In this document: positions 6,969 through 16,669 of the stretch, piece by piece
Layout: each line of letters opens with the position of its first letter
Numbering within the stretch: position 1 is the stretch's first letter
Source: an uncultured Schwartzia sp.
Lineage (GTDB): Bacteria; Bacillota; Negativicutes; Selenomonadales; Selenomonadaceae
DNA: 34,398 bases
Direction of reading: 5' to 3'
NCBI GenBank assembly: GCA_905373705.1
Contig: CAJPUA010000001.1
Location: forward strand, 1 to 34,398
Made by a program: the position numbers and the translations under genes
The notes under the pieces: model-generated
What the model was told of the DNA's origin: nothing
Seen by the model: only the letters and a program-made list of their open reading frames with translations
The model's database searches: none

Positions 6969-9900
6969 CACTAAACTTTGGGCTTGGAGAGCCGGATACG
7001 ACGCCCCAGGCTCCTCAAGCCCTTGAGCCGGAACCGGAGCTGGAAGCTCCAAAGGTATCGGAGGAAAAGCCTAAGGGGCCGGAGCAGCAGCGCGTCAACT
7101 ATCGCATAACGAACGATGCTCTAGGCACCGGTGGCGCAAAGACGAAGTATACCCGCAACGTGGAGGCCATCCGCACCCTGCAGCGCATCGAGGGCGAGGG
7201 CAGGCTGGCCACCTCCGAGGAACAGGAGGTCCTAGCGCAGTACGTCGGCTGGGGCGGTCTGCCCCAAGTCTTTGATGAAAAAAATGAGAGCTGGGGTAAG
7301 GAATACGCTGAACTGAAGGACCTTCTCTCCAAGGAAGAATACACGGCGGCCCGCGCCTCAACTCTCAACGCGCACTACACCTCTCCTACCGTTGTGAAGG
7401 CGATCTACGGCACCTTGGAGCGGATGGGCCTCAGCTCTGGCAATATCCTGGAGCCTGCCTGCGGCACGGGAAACTTCTTCGGCCTCGTACCGGAGAGCAT
7501 GGCGGGCGCGAAGCTCTACGGCGTCGAGCTGGATGGCATCACGGGTCGTATCGCCCGCCAACTCTATCAAGAGGCGGACATCACCGTCGATGGCTACGAG
7601 CGGACCCACTTTCCGGATAACTTCTTCGATGCGGCCGTCGGGAATGTTCCGTTCGGGGCCTACCGGGTCGCGGATCCCAAGTATGACAGGCATGGCTTTG
7701 CAATCCATGACTATTTCTTCGCCAAGACCCTCGACCAGGTGCGGCCGGGCGGTGTCGTTGCCTTTGTAACCTCCAAGGGGACCCTGGACAAAGCCAACCC
7801 CTCGGTCCGGCAGTACATTGCCCGTCGGGCCGAGCTCCTGGGGGCCGTTCGGCTTCCTAACACCGCCTTCAAAGCCAATGCCGGAACCGAAGTCACGACC
7901 GACATCCTCTTCCTCCAGAAGCGGGACCACATCATCGACGACGTTCAGCCCGAATGGCTGCATACCTTTAACAACGCCGAGGGCGTGCCCGTCAATAACT
8001 ATTTCCTCCAGCACCCGGAAATGATGCTGGGGACGATGGCCTTTGATTCCTCGATGTACGGCAACGAGAGGGAGACGACCTGCAACCCCATCGAGGGGGC
8101 CGACCTCGCCGAGCAGCTCCACGAAGCGATGGGGAACATCCAGGGGAAGATAACGGCCCGCGAGCAGGAGATACGGGAGCAGTACAAGGAGACGATCCCC
8201 GCCGACCCATCGGTTCGTAACTACAGCTACACCCTGGTGGACGGGGAGTTGTACTACCGTGAAAACTCGGTCATGTACAAGCCGGATCTTCCCCGGACCT
8301 CTATGGAGCGCGCCAAGGATATGGTCGGGTTGCGGGACCTCTGCCGCGCCGTCATCGACGCCCAGATGGATGGGGTGTCCGACGAGGACCTGCAGGTCCT
8401 TCAGAAGGACCTCAACCAAGCCTATGACCGTTTCGTCCGGCGACACAGTCGCATCAACGATGCGGCGAGCGCCCGCGCCTTCGACGAGGACAGTTCCTAT
8501 TACCTGCTGTGCGCGCTGGAGAACCTGGACGAAGACCGCCGTTTCATCGGGAAGTCGGACATGTTCACGAAGCGGACCATTCGACAGAACGTCGTCCCGA
8601 CCTCCGCCGAAACGCCGCAGGAGGCCCTGCTGCTGTCGATCTCCGAGAAGGCCCACGTGGACATGGACTACATGGCGTCGCTCACGGGTCGGACAGAGGA
8701 GGAGTTGGTGCAGGAGCTTCGGGGCGCGATATTTCGCGTTCCGGACCGTGTGGAGCCGGAAACGGGAAGGGCGGTCTATCAGACGGCGGACGAGTATCTG
8801 TCCGGCAACGTCCGCGAGAAGCTGGAGACGGCACGGCGCTATGCTGAACGGGAACCGGAACTCTTTGCCGGCAACGTGAAGGCGCTGGAGGAAGCACAGC
8901 CGAAGCCGCTGACGGCAGGGGAGATCGACGTGCGCCTCGGAGCGACGTGGGTAGACCCGAAGTACGTACAGGCGTTCATGTTCGAGCTTTTGCAAACCCC
9001 ACCGTACATGACATACACCATCAAGGTTTCCTACTCGCCGATGTCTGCCACATGGAACATATCGAACAAGGTGAAAGACGTCGGGAACGTCCGGGCGAAC
9101 ACGACCTACGGCACGAAGGACCTCAACGCCTACAAGATAATAGAGGAAACGCTGAACCTCAAAACCGTACGGATATACAAGGCTGTTGAAGGGCCGGACG
9201 GCAAGGAAACTCGCGTCCTGGACCCGGAGGCTACCGCCCTGGCGCAGCAGAAGCAGGAGGAGATCAAGGAAAAGTTCAGGGAGTGGGTCTTCCGGGACCC
9301 AAAGCGTCGGGACGTCCTCGTCGAGGAGTACAACAGGCGTTTCAACTCCACACGCGCGCGGGAATACGACGGGACGCATCTCCGGTTTGGGGGCATCAAC
9401 CCGGAGATTGTCCTGCGGGAGCACCAGAAGAACGCCATTGCGCGCATCCTCTACGGCGGAAATACGCTGCTGGCGCACGAGGTGGGGGCAGGCAAGACCT
9501 ACGAGATGGTCGCTGCAGCGATGGAGGGGAAGCGCCTGGGTTTGGCACACAAGAGCCTCTTCGTCGTCCCGAACCACCTAACGGAACAGATGGCCACGGA
9601 AACTCTGCGGCTCTATCCAGGGGCGAACGTCCTGGTGGCCACGAAGAAGGACTTTGAAACAAAGAACCGCAAGAAGTTCTGCGCCCGCATCGCCACCGGC
9701 GACTACGATGCCATCGTCATCGGCCATTCCCAGTTCGAGAAAATCCCACTCTCCCTGGAGCGGCAGGCCCGGTTCGTCGAGGAGCAGATCGAGGAGATTA
9801 CTCAGGGCATCGAGGAGCTGAAAGAGGAACGGGGTGAGCGCTGGACCATCAAGCAGATGGAGAAGTCCAAGAAGGACCTGGAGGCGAAGCTGACAAAGCT

Positions 9901-12493
9901 TCAGGCACAGGAGAAAAAGGACGACGTGGTGACCTTCGAGGAGCTGGGCGTGGACCGGATGTTCGTGGACGAAGCCCACAACTACAAAAACTTGTTCCTC
10001 TACACAAAAATGCGGAATGTCGCCGGAATATCGCAGACCGAGGCGCAGAAGTCCAGCGACATGTACATGAAGTGTCGATACATGGACGAGCTGACAAGGA
10101 ATAAGGGCGTCATCTTCGCCACGGGGACGCCTGTCAGTAACTCCATGACGGAGCTTTATACCATGCAGCGGTACCTTCAGAATGACAAGCTGCAGGAGCT
10201 GGGGCTCCAGCACTTCGACGCTTGGGCCTCCACCTTCGGGGAAACCGTGACGGCGATGGAGCTGGCCCCGGAGGGGACGGGGTTCCGCGCAAAGACGCGC
10301 TTCGCCAAATTCTTCAATCTGCCGGAGCTGATGGCCACCTTCAAAGAGGTCGCGGACATCAAGCTGGCGGACCAGCTGAACCTGCCGCGGCCGAAGGCGA
10401 ACTTCCATACCGTCGCGGTCAAGCCGAGCGAGCATCAGAAGGAGCTGGTCCAGGCGCTCTCAGAGCGGGCCAGCAAGGTCCACAGCAAGGAAGTAGAACC
10501 AACAGAGGACAATATGCTCAAGATCACTTCGGATGGGCGCAAGATCGGGCTGGACCAGCGGTTGATCAACCCGCTGTTGCCCGACGAGCTGGGCAGTAAG
10601 GTCAACTCCTGTACGGAAAACGTCTTCAAAATCTGGAATGACACAAAGGAAAAGAGGCTGACACAGCTCATCTTCTGCGATTTCTCGACGCCAGGCAAGG
10701 ATAAGGGCTTCAACGTCTATGACGATATCAGGAGGAAGCTGATCGCCCGCGGCGTGCCGGAGGAGGAGATCGCGTTCATCCACGACGCCGATACCGAGGT
10801 GAAGAAGGACCAGCTCTTCGCGAAAGTGCGCAGCGGAGCCGTCCGGGTACTGATGGGCTCCACGCAGAAAATGGGGGCTGGAACGAATGTCCAGGACCGG
10901 CTCATAGCCATGCACGACCTGGACTGTCCGTGGCGGCCGGCAGACCTGGAACAGCGAGCCGGGCGCATTGTTCGGCAAGGGAACCGGAACCCGGAGGTGG
11001 ACATCTACCGGTATGTCACGGAGAACACGTTCGATGCCTACCTGTACCAGACCATCGAGAACAAACAGAAGTTCATCAGCCAGGTGATGACGAGCCGGAC
11101 GCCTCTGCGAAGTTGCGAAGACGTGGATGAGTCGGTCCTGAGCTACGCCGAGGTGAAGGCCCTCTGCATCGGGGACCCGAGGATCAAAGAGAAGATGGAG
11201 CTCGATGTCGATGTGGCGAAGCTGAAGCTGATGGAGGCGAGCTTCAACAACCAGCGATTTACGCTGGAGGACAAGCTGTTGAAGGGTTTTCCTTGTGTCA
11301 TAGCTCAAACGGAGCAGAAAATCCAGTTGCTCGAACAAGACGCGGCTGCAGCGGAGAAGACACGGGAGCAAGACTTCTCCATAACAATCCTGGGCAAGAT
11401 CTACGGGCTGGACGCCGAGGGCAAGCCGCGGAAGCAGGAGGCAGGGGAGGCACTGCTGGCCGCAGCCCAAGCCCTTGGGAAGAACCAAGGGACAATAGGG
11501 GAGTACCGGGGCTTCAAGATGGGCTTTCACTACGATGCCGTCTTCAACAAGGTCTACCTGAACCTGGTCGGAGCGGACACGCACAACGTGGAGTTAGGCG
11601 AGAGCGCGGTGGGCAACATGACGCGCATTGAGAACGCCATCGAGGGCATACCGGCCCGCCTCCAGGAGGCACAGGAGAGGCTGGAAAACCTCCACGAACA
11701 GGTACGGGCTGCGAAGGAGGAGCTGGGGAGGGAGTTCCCCCATGCTCAGGATTTGCGGGAAAAGACCGCCCGGTTGAGTGAGCTCAACGCAGCACTGTCC
11801 ATGCAGGACGATAGGGGGGAGCACAACGTGTCGGAGCAGGTAAACTTTGGAAAGCTGAACGACAAGGAGCGCGTGGCGTTCCTCGTGAAAGAGGCGGAGC
11901 GGCAGCCTGAACATGCCTTGGAAATTCTGAACGTCGCCTTCCGACAAGGGGTGTACGTCACCTCACAACTCCAGGCATCAAATTGCGGATTCTACAACAT
12001 CTTCGAGCTGCGCGACGTCATGTCCGCCGCCGGACTGAACGACCGCGAACGTTTCGATTCACTTCTGTGCAGGCTTAGGGATGAGGAGCAGGTACAGCTC
12101 CATGCCGGAGACGTGACGGTCCACACGCCGGAGGAGAACGAGAAAGGATTCATTGATGAAAACGGATTCCGTATGGGAACCTTCACCCTGTCCAAGACTC
12201 CAGAGGCCTTCCGGGCGACCGAGGAAAGCCTGGTGCGAGTAACAGAGAACACTCAAGCCTCTTGTCGGGAAGTTTACACACCGAAGGTTGGTGATAAAAT
12301 CGAGTTTGCCCCCCATGAAGGAGGCATCCGACTGAAGGGTTCGGTTGTATCTGTTACCGAGGAAACGGTCGTTTTAAAGGCTGGAAGAAGAGAGATTCCT
12401 GTTTTCAAAAGCAAAGGAGTCTTCTCAGAGCAAAAAGTCATCGGGGCGGAAAAGAATGTAGCTTCCCAAGATATTGATCTTGCCTGTGTTTAG
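6875..12493 (+). CDS. giant DNA methylase-SNF2 helicase fusion
   Basis: About 1,870 residues from a GTG at 6875. The frame is open from 6650, but its first 75 codons are glycine-rich shadow of the TnpV-like gene. After an acidic linker comes a conserved YVGWGGLP element, then an N6-adenine methylase with ILEPACGTGNF (motif I, near 7447) and GNVPFG (near 7639, replacing NPPF). An SF2/SNF2 helicase follows: HEVGAGKT (near 9478), VDEAH (near 9965), ATGTPVSNS (near 10120) and the C-terminal QRAGRIVRQGN (near 10950). A basic coiled-coil region comes next. The last ~60 residues form a small beta-rich module shared with the protein at 12753-14015. Similar fusions include the phage P1 antirestriction protein DarB, so protection of incoming DNA is plausible. 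Confidence 0.88.
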   Translation: MGAEGRDAGRGSGAPRPGHGGLAGGQHGQQLTLNFGLGEPDTTPQAPQALEPEPELEAPKVSEEKPKGPEQQRVNYRITNDALGTGGAKTKYTRNVEAIRTLQRIEGEGRLATSEEQEVLAQYVGWGGLPQVFDEKNESWGKEYAELKDLLSKEEYTAARASTLNAHYTSPTVVKAIYGTLERMGLSSGNILEPACGTGNFFGLVPESMAGAKLYGVELDGITGRIARQLYQEADITVDGYERTHFPDNFFDAAVGNVPFGAYRVADPKYDRHGFAIHDYFFAKTLDQVRPGGVVAFVTSKGTLDKANPSVRQYIARRAELLGAVRLPNTAFKANAGTEVTTDILFLQKRDHIIDDVQPEWLHTFNNAEGVPVNNYFLQHPEMMLGTMAFDSSMYGNERETTCNPIEGADLAEQLHEAMGNIQGKITAREQEIREQYKETIPADPSVRNYSYTLVDGELYYRENSVMYKPDLPRTSMERAKDMVGLRDLCRAVIDAQMDGVSDEDLQVLQKDLNQAYDRFVRRHSRINDAASARAFDEDSSYYLLCALENLDEDRRFIGKSDMFTKRTIRQNVVPTSAETPQEALLLSISEKAHVDMDYMASLTGRTEEELVQELRGAIFRVPDRVEPETGRAVYQTADEYLSGNVREKLETARRYAEREPELFAGNVKALEEAQPKPLTAGEIDVRLGATWVDPKYVQAFMFELLQTPPYMTYTIKVSYSPMSATWNISNKVKDVGNVRANTTYGTKDLNAYKIIEETLNLKTVRIYKAVEGPDGKETRVLDPEATALAQQKQEEIKEKFREWVFRDPKRRDVLVEEYNRRFNSTRAREYDGTHLRFGGINPEIVLREHQKNAIARILYGGNTLLAHEVGAGKTYEMVAAAMEGKRLGLAHKSLFVVPNHLTEQMATETLRLYPGANVLVATKKDFETKNRKKFCARIATGDYDAIVIGHSQFEKIPLSLERQARFVEEQIEEITQGIEELKEERGERWTIKQMEKSKKDLEAKLTKLQAQEKKDDVVTFEELGVDRMFVDEAHNYKNLFLYTKMRNVAGISQTEAQKSSDMYMKCRYMDELTRNKGVIFATGTPVSNSMTELYTMQRYLQNDKLQELGLQHFDAWASTFGETVTAMELAPEGTGFRAKTRFAKFFNLPELMATFKEVADIKLADQLNLPRPKANFHTVAVKPSEHQKELVQALSERASKVHSKEVEPTEDNMLKITSDGRKIGLDQRLINPLLPDELGSKVNSCTENVFKIWNDTKEKRLTQLIFCDFSTPGKDKGFNVYDDIRRKLIARGVPEEEIAFIHDADTEVKKDQLFAKVRSGAVRVLMGSTQKMGAGTNVQDRLIAMHDLDCPWRPADLEQRAGRIVRQGNRNPEVDIYRYVTENTFDAYLYQTIENKQKFISQVMTSRTPLRSCEDVDESVLSYAEVKALCIGDPRIKEKMELDVDVAKLKLMEASFNNQRFTLEDKLLKGFPCVIAQTEQKIQLLEQDAAAAEKTREQDFSITILGKIYGLDAEGKPRKQEAGEALLAAAQALGKNQGTIGEYRGFKMGFHYDAVFNKVYLNLVGADTHNVELGESAVGNMTRIENAIEGIPARLQEAQERLENLHEQVRAAKEELGREFPHAQDLREKTARLSELNAALSMQDDRGEHNVSEQVNFGKLNDKERVAFLVKEAERQPEHALEILNVAFRQGVYVTSQLQASNCGFYNIFELRDVMSAAGLNDRERFDSLLCRLRDEEQVQLHAGDVTVHTPEENEKGFIDENGFRMGTFTLSKTPEAFRATEESLVRVTENTQASCREVYTPKVGDKIEFAPHEGGIRLKGSVVSVTEETVVLKAGRREIPVFKSKGVFSEQKVIGAEKNVASQDIDLACV

Positions 12494-12520
12494 CGGAGTG
12501 GAAAGGAAGGAGTGTACAAA

Positions 12521-12760
12521 ATGAAAGAGTGGACGAGCAGCATGAGCAAGGAAGAAACAATGGCGATCATTGTGAAGGCACAAGAATTAGAAAGCTTAGG
12601 GAAGAAAGAAGATGCTGCAGCACTCAGGATTCAGATTCCTTTGCATCCTGGAGTTGCGGATGATATTAAACGTTTTAATGGTATTCAATGGTTGATTGAT
12701 GGAGGCTTTAACCTTACCGATGCGGTTGCAGCTTTTGGGGAAAAGTGGCTCCATGAATGA
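12521..12760 (+). CDS. small protein of duplicated gene pair, copy 1
   Basis: 79 residues from ATG 12521, with AAGGAGT 9 bases upstream; an in-frame GTG at 12512 overlaps that ribosome-binding site and is less likely. The sequence is helical with no membrane segment. It ends in a conserved signature: PL.P, then GI(Q/K), then G.NL.DAVA.(F/Y)G..WL. The protein at 16670-16918 has the same signature and length. Its stop overlaps the start of the next gene (ATGAATGA), exactly as in the second pair. Family not recognised; tight coupling to the larger partner suggests that the two act together. Confidence 0.8.
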   Translation: MKEWTSSMSKEETMAIIVKAQELESLGKKEDAAALRIQIPLHPGVADDIKRFNGIQWLIDGGFNLTDAVAAFGEKWLHE

Positions 12761-14015
12761 TCGTTTCGAAAAAGATCTTCTCTTAAACATTACAGAATGT
12801 GGTAGTTTAAGAGATTTGAGAGATCAGTCATTTGAAAACGTCAAATACTCGAACGGCATCAAGGAGCTCTGCAATTTGCTTCAAGATACTATTCGATCAA
12901 AGTCCCCTCAGCAGAGTCTTCTGGCCGAGAAGTATTGTATCGTGTTTCAGCGTAACTACTGCACGACTAACGAAGCTGAGAGGGACAAGCTCAACGACCA
13001 GTTGATGAAGCTGGCGGATGCTCAGACATCCGTCAGCCTCGTCATGGAGCCGGAGCGATATCGTGAATTTGCTCAAAGCAGCTTCATGGAAACACGGGAG
13101 GGGCGTTTGCCCTACCATGGTTGTGCGGTTTTCGTGAAAACACAGATTGATACCCTTAACAGGAGCGGGCAGGGGACAGGCATTGAGGCCGAAAAAGAGC
13201 TGTGGAAGCTCAGGAAAGAGAACCTTCGTGCCTGCAGGGACGCTTTTGAGGTCCTCCAGGAAGAAGCGCTCTTCAATGCGCCTGAACATGAGCCGCAGAA
13301 CGTGGAGTCCCCCAATATGGCGGAGGTTCAGGCCGCCGAGAGCAAGGCCTCTCTCATACAAGGGCTGGACAAGAGCGCGGACGGCATGAGCACGGTCGAG
13401 GGAAAAGACGTCGGGTATCTTGAGGAAGGGTACATGGCAGCCGCAAACGAGGTCAAATATGAGGCTCAGGAGGCCCGAACCGCCAATATCGAAGCTCAGT
13501 CCCTGAAGGCGGGCCAGAGGGTCACGTTTCAGGCGAAGGATAAGGGCGGCAGCGTGAAGCTGACCGGAACGGTCGAGAAGGTTGATGCAACAACGGTCAC
13601 ACTTAAGTGCGGCAGCATGAGCATCCCGGTCGCTAAGGAAAGCGGCGTCTTCAGCCAGCCTCTAATCCAGCCTAAAGAACACACGCAAGCATTTGCCAGG
13701 GAACAAGCCATGCAGTCCCTGGGGCCTGGGGGAAAGGTCCTGCTTGCCAGGCATAAGGGGACCTACTCCGGGCAGATTATCGGCAAGACGTCCACCTTCG
13801 CCATTCAGAAGATCAACGAAAACACGGCGGTCCTGCACCGTCTGAAGGATCTGGAGGGCAGGGAAAAGGACGCTCAAGGACTTCTCAAGGAGGGAAACGA
13901 ACTGACCATTTCCCGTGACGGAACGAACGTTTCCCTAAGCCAGCTTAAGCCCGGTGAACGCGATAACGATAAAGTCCGCACGCAGCAGAAGACGCGCGGC
14001 TCAATCGGGCGGTGA
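12753..14015 (+). CDS. KfrB-like domain protein, large partner of copy 1
   Basis: 420 residues from the ATG overlapping the small gene. Residues ~1-180 are mostly helical and align by eye with the protein at 16911-17729 (MNDRF start, RDKLNDQLMKLA, then VSLVMEPERYR). A variable acidic/alanine-rich linker follows. A beta module (KAGQRVTFQ ... KLTGTV ... TVTLKCG ... IPV.K.SGVFS) then repeats the C-terminal module of the helicase just upstream. The last ~90 residues (YSGQIIGKTSTFAIQ, then NTAVLHRLKDL) look like the KfrB domain of IncP-type plasmids. No enzyme motif is visible. Location between helicase and traG suggests a transfer accessory or DNA-associated role; this is inference. Confidence 0.8.
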   Translation: MNDRFEKDLLLNITECGSLRDLRDQSFENVKYSNGIKELCNLLQDTIRSKSPQQSLLAEKYCIVFQRNYCTTNEAERDKLNDQLMKLADAQTSVSLVMEPERYREFAQSSFMETREGRLPYHGCAVFVKTQIDTLNRSGQGTGIEAEKELWKLRKENLRACRDAFEVLQEEALFNAPEHEPQNVESPNMAEVQAAESKASLIQGLDKSADGMSTVEGKDVGYLEEGYMAAANEVKYEAQEARTANIEAQSLKAGQRVTFQAKDKGGSVKLTGTVEKVDATTVTLKCGSMSIPVAKESGVFSQPLIQPKEHTQAFAREQAMQSLGPGGKVLLARHKGTYSGQIIGKTSTFAIQKINENTAVLHRLKDLEGREKDAQGLLKEGNELTISRDGTNVSLSQLKPGERDNDKVRTQQKTRGSIGR

Positions 14016-14019
14016 AGCC

Positions 14020-16131
14020 ATGCCACCTAAAGTAAAAATTCAAGGGCAATACGGTTATCAGAACACCCGCTCGACCTCCGGCACCAAAATCCTGAAGGGT
14101 ATCGTCGGTGCAATCGTCCTTGTTGTGACCAGCGCCGCCGTGGCGACAAACTACCTGATTCGCGAGTTGGGCGAGAGCGCTTCGCCAGTCTTCAAGCTTT
14201 TCGACATCCCGATCTACCCGCCGTATCTCTGCTACCTCCAACTCTATGATGCGCTTATCCGAGGTGATACCTCAGAGCCCATCATGGCAGCTCTGCTGAT
14301 CGCCGGAACCGGCACGGCCTTTGCAGTACTCCTGCTCTTTTTAGGGTTCTCCAAAGGTCGGAGCAAAGCCAGCCTTTCAACAGTTCACGGGTCAGCACGG
14401 TGGGCCGACAAGAAAGACCTCATCGAGGCCGGCCTGCTTCCGCACCCAGGTACGGTCCCAACAGAGGTCAGCGTCTACACGGGAGGATGGTACGACCCTA
14501 AGACAAACCGCCTGATGTATCTGATACACGGCGGCCCGGAACACATCCTGGCCTTCGCCCCGACACGCTCTGGCAAAGGCGTTGGTCTGGTCATCCCTTC
14601 ACTCTTGCGCTGGGCGGATTCCGTCCTGGTCTACGACATCAAGGGAGAAAATTTCCAGCTCACGTCCGGCTGGCGAAAAGAGGAGTTAGGCAGCATCGTC
14701 ATCAAGTTGGACCCGACCGATCCGGATGCCTTCGAGAAGGGGACCTCCGGGACCTTCAATCCCCTTGAGGAGCTGACTTTGGACTATGGACACAGGGAGC
14801 CGCCCGAACCCGGAACCTGGCCACAGATGGAGCGCGTCAGTTCCGGTGAAACGGCCAGTATCCAAAACCTCGTCAGCATGATCGTAGACCCTGATGGGAA
14901 AGGACTTGAAGACCACTGGGCTAAAACAGCCCACAGCCTCATAGTAGGCTGCATCACTCATCTTCTGTACGTCGGTAAACGGGAAGGACGCACGCCATGC
15001 CTGGCAGACGTCGTGGCGGAACTCACTAAGCCTGGCATCCCCTGGCGGGCCAACATATCTCAATGGCAGCAGTTTCCTCATCTGGGCTTCACGGAGTTTG
15101 GAGCATCCGTTCACCCTGTGGTGAATAACGCAGCGCAGGAGATGCTGAACCGTGATGACCGAGAGGCCTCCAGCGTCCTGTCCACAACCGTAGCGTATCT
15201 GACGCTGTATCGCGACCCAGTGATTGCAAGGAATACCTCCAGGTCTTCATTTCACATCAAAGACCTGATGAACCATGAACGACCGATGAGCCTGTACCTC
15301 GTCGTCAAACCTGTGGATAAAGACAGGATTCGGCCTTTCGTCCGGCTGTTCATCACACAGGTCATCCGCCGTCTGGCAGACACAATGGAGTTCAAAGACG
15401 GCCAGCAGGTCAGGACATACAAGCACAGATTACTCTTGATGCTGGACGAGTTCCCTTCCCTGGGGCGGTTACAGATATTCGAGGAGGCGCTGGCCTTCAT
15501 CGCTGGATACGGGCTCAAGGCATACCTCATCATCCAGGATATCGCACAGCTCCACAAGATATACGGCAAAGACGAGGCTATCACAGGCAACTGCCATGTC
15601 AAAGTTGCCTACGCCACCTCAAACCCGGATACGGCCCGGTACCTCTCCGAGTCCTCCGGGACGACTACGGTCATCAAGGAGGCGGAGAGCCTGTCACAAG
15701 ACCGGGGCAACATCTTTGGAAGAAGAAACGTCAGCATGAGCCTTCAAGAGGTTCAACGGCCACTACTAACCGTAGACGAGTGCATGAGGTTGAAAGGCCC
15801 TGAGAAGGACGCGACGGGAAGAATCCTAACGCCCGGCGACATGCTCATCTTCATAGCGGGCTATGCGGCGGTGTACGGGCGTCAGATGCTCTATTTCCTG
15901 GACTCTGAATTCAATCGCCGCGTGAAGATTAACGCTCCACTGGTTTCAGATGCGACCATCCAAACACAGAAAGGAACCAAAGATGCCCTGAACGCTCTCC
16001 TGGAGAAATGGGAAGGAAGCGGCGACCCAGATGAACCCGCTATATGGGAGCTTGAGGAGCTGGCGGCTATTGGCGCTATCGACCTGGAAAACGTCAAAAT
16101 CATTGGAACAGACATGGCGGAAACAGTATGA
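14020..16131 (+). CDS. traG: TraG/VirD4 coupling protein
   Basis: 703 residues from ATG 14020; an in-frame GTG at 13954 lies within the previous gene and is rejected. Hydrophobic segments occur at about residues 25-45 and 85-110. Then come HGSARWA (typical TraG), Walker A FAPTRSGKGVG (near 14553) and a Walker B region LLLMLDEFPSLG (near 15430). YDIKGEN and the C-terminal VDECMRL region also fit the family. This inner-membrane hexameric ATPase links the relaxosome to the Trb secretion channel. It overlaps traF by ATGA; traG beside traF is the RP4 order. Confidence 0.96.
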   Translation: MPPKVKIQGQYGYQNTRSTSGTKILKGIVGAIVLVVTSAAVATNYLIRELGESASPVFKLFDIPIYPPYLCYLQLYDALIRGDTSEPIMAALLIAGTGTAFAVLLLFLGFSKGRSKASLSTVHGSARWADKKDLIEAGLLPHPGTVPTEVSVYTGGWYDPKTNRLMYLIHGGPEHILAFAPTRSGKGVGLVIPSLLRWADSVLVYDIKGENFQLTSGWRKEELGSIVIKLDPTDPDAFEKGTSGTFNPLEELTLDYGHREPPEPGTWPQMERVSSGETASIQNLVSMIVDPDGKGLEDHWAKTAHSLIVGCITHLLYVGKREGRTPCLADVVAELTKPGIPWRANISQWQQFPHLGFTEFGASVHPVVNNAAQEMLNRDDREASSVLSTTVAYLTLYRDPVIARNTSRSSFHIKDLMNHERPMSLYLVVKPVDKDRIRPFVRLFITQVIRRLADTMEFKDGQQVRTYKHRLLLMLDEFPSLGRLQIFEEALAFIAGYGLKAYLIIQDIAQLHKIYGKDEAITGNCHVKVAYATSNPDTARYLSESSGTTTVIKEAESLSQDRGNIFGRRNVSMSLQEVQRPLLTVDECMRLKGPEKDATGRILTPGDMLIFIAGYAAVYGRQMLYFLDSEFNRRVKINAPLVSDATIQTQKGTKDALNALLEKWEGSGDPDEPAIWELEELAAIGAIDLENVKIIGTDMAETV

Positions 16132-16625
16132 CACAGAAAAAATGGATTGCTCTGCTTGTCGGCAGCATGGTTATGCTCGTCGTCGCCTATGGCCTTGGGT
16201 TCAGATGGAACTTTACACATTCTGTGCCGACCGGCCTGTGGCGCTTAGAAGATGGCGCAATTCAACGCGGGGATTATGTGCAGGTTTCACCAAACGACCT
16301 ACCATGGTATCGTTTTGGTGTGGAACGCGAATACTATCGTGACGAAGCCCCACTGTTAAAGAAAGTTGTCGCCCTTGAAGGCGATGTTGTCAGCCTCGAT
16401 GCTTCCCAACATAGCGTAACTGTCGATGGCATCCATGTATCTCTCTCCGAATGGCGTTCACGCGATATCGCTGGGCGCGTCATGCCGTCGCCATCATTCC
16501 CCATCCGGTTGAAGCCAGGCGAGGCGTGGCTGGCTTCGGAGAATGAACGCGGTTACGATTCACGATACTTTGGACCAGTCCCCACGAGGCTTTTACGCCG
16601 TGCAAGGCTGATCTTTAAATTGTGA
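16128..16625 (+). CDS. traF: TraF conjugative signal peptidase (S26 family)
   Basis: 165 residues. One N-terminal membrane segment (~6-25) is followed by THSVPTGLW, placing the nucleophile at S32, and LLKKVVALEGD with the general-base lysine at K78. The C-terminal SENERGYDSRYFGPV box is typical of TraF. In RP4, TraF processes and cyclises the TrbC pilin, and a trbC gene is present here at 30504-30854. The ATG overlaps the traG stop. Confidence 0.95.
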   Translation: MTQKKWIALLVGSMVMLVVAYGLGFRWNFTHSVPTGLWRLEDGAIQRGDYVQVSPNDLPWYRFGVEREYYRDEAPLLKKVVALEGDVVSLDASQHSVTVDGIHVSLSEWRSRDIAGRVMPSPSFPIRLKPGEAWLASENERGYDSRYFGPVPTRLLRRARLIFKL

Positions 16626-16669
16626 TAAAATTAGCTGAGAGAAGCACTTTAGGAGGGGAGGAAGCAAAT

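Noticed and set aside
5944..7052. Minus-strand frames of 238 and 193 codons opposite the relaxase end and TnpV-like gene
   Set aside because: Low-plausibility composition and no domain; plus-strand genes account for the coding signal.
7358..9577. 739-codon open frame on the minus strand
   Set aside because: It lies opposite the methylase/helicase gene, has histidine/leucine/arginine/valine-rich composition typical of an antisense shadow in GC-rich coding DNA, and no recognisable motif.
9578..11584. Further long minus-strand frames (285 and 374 codons) opposite the helicase
   Set aside because: Same antisense-shadow composition; the plus-strand helicase motifs are unambiguous.
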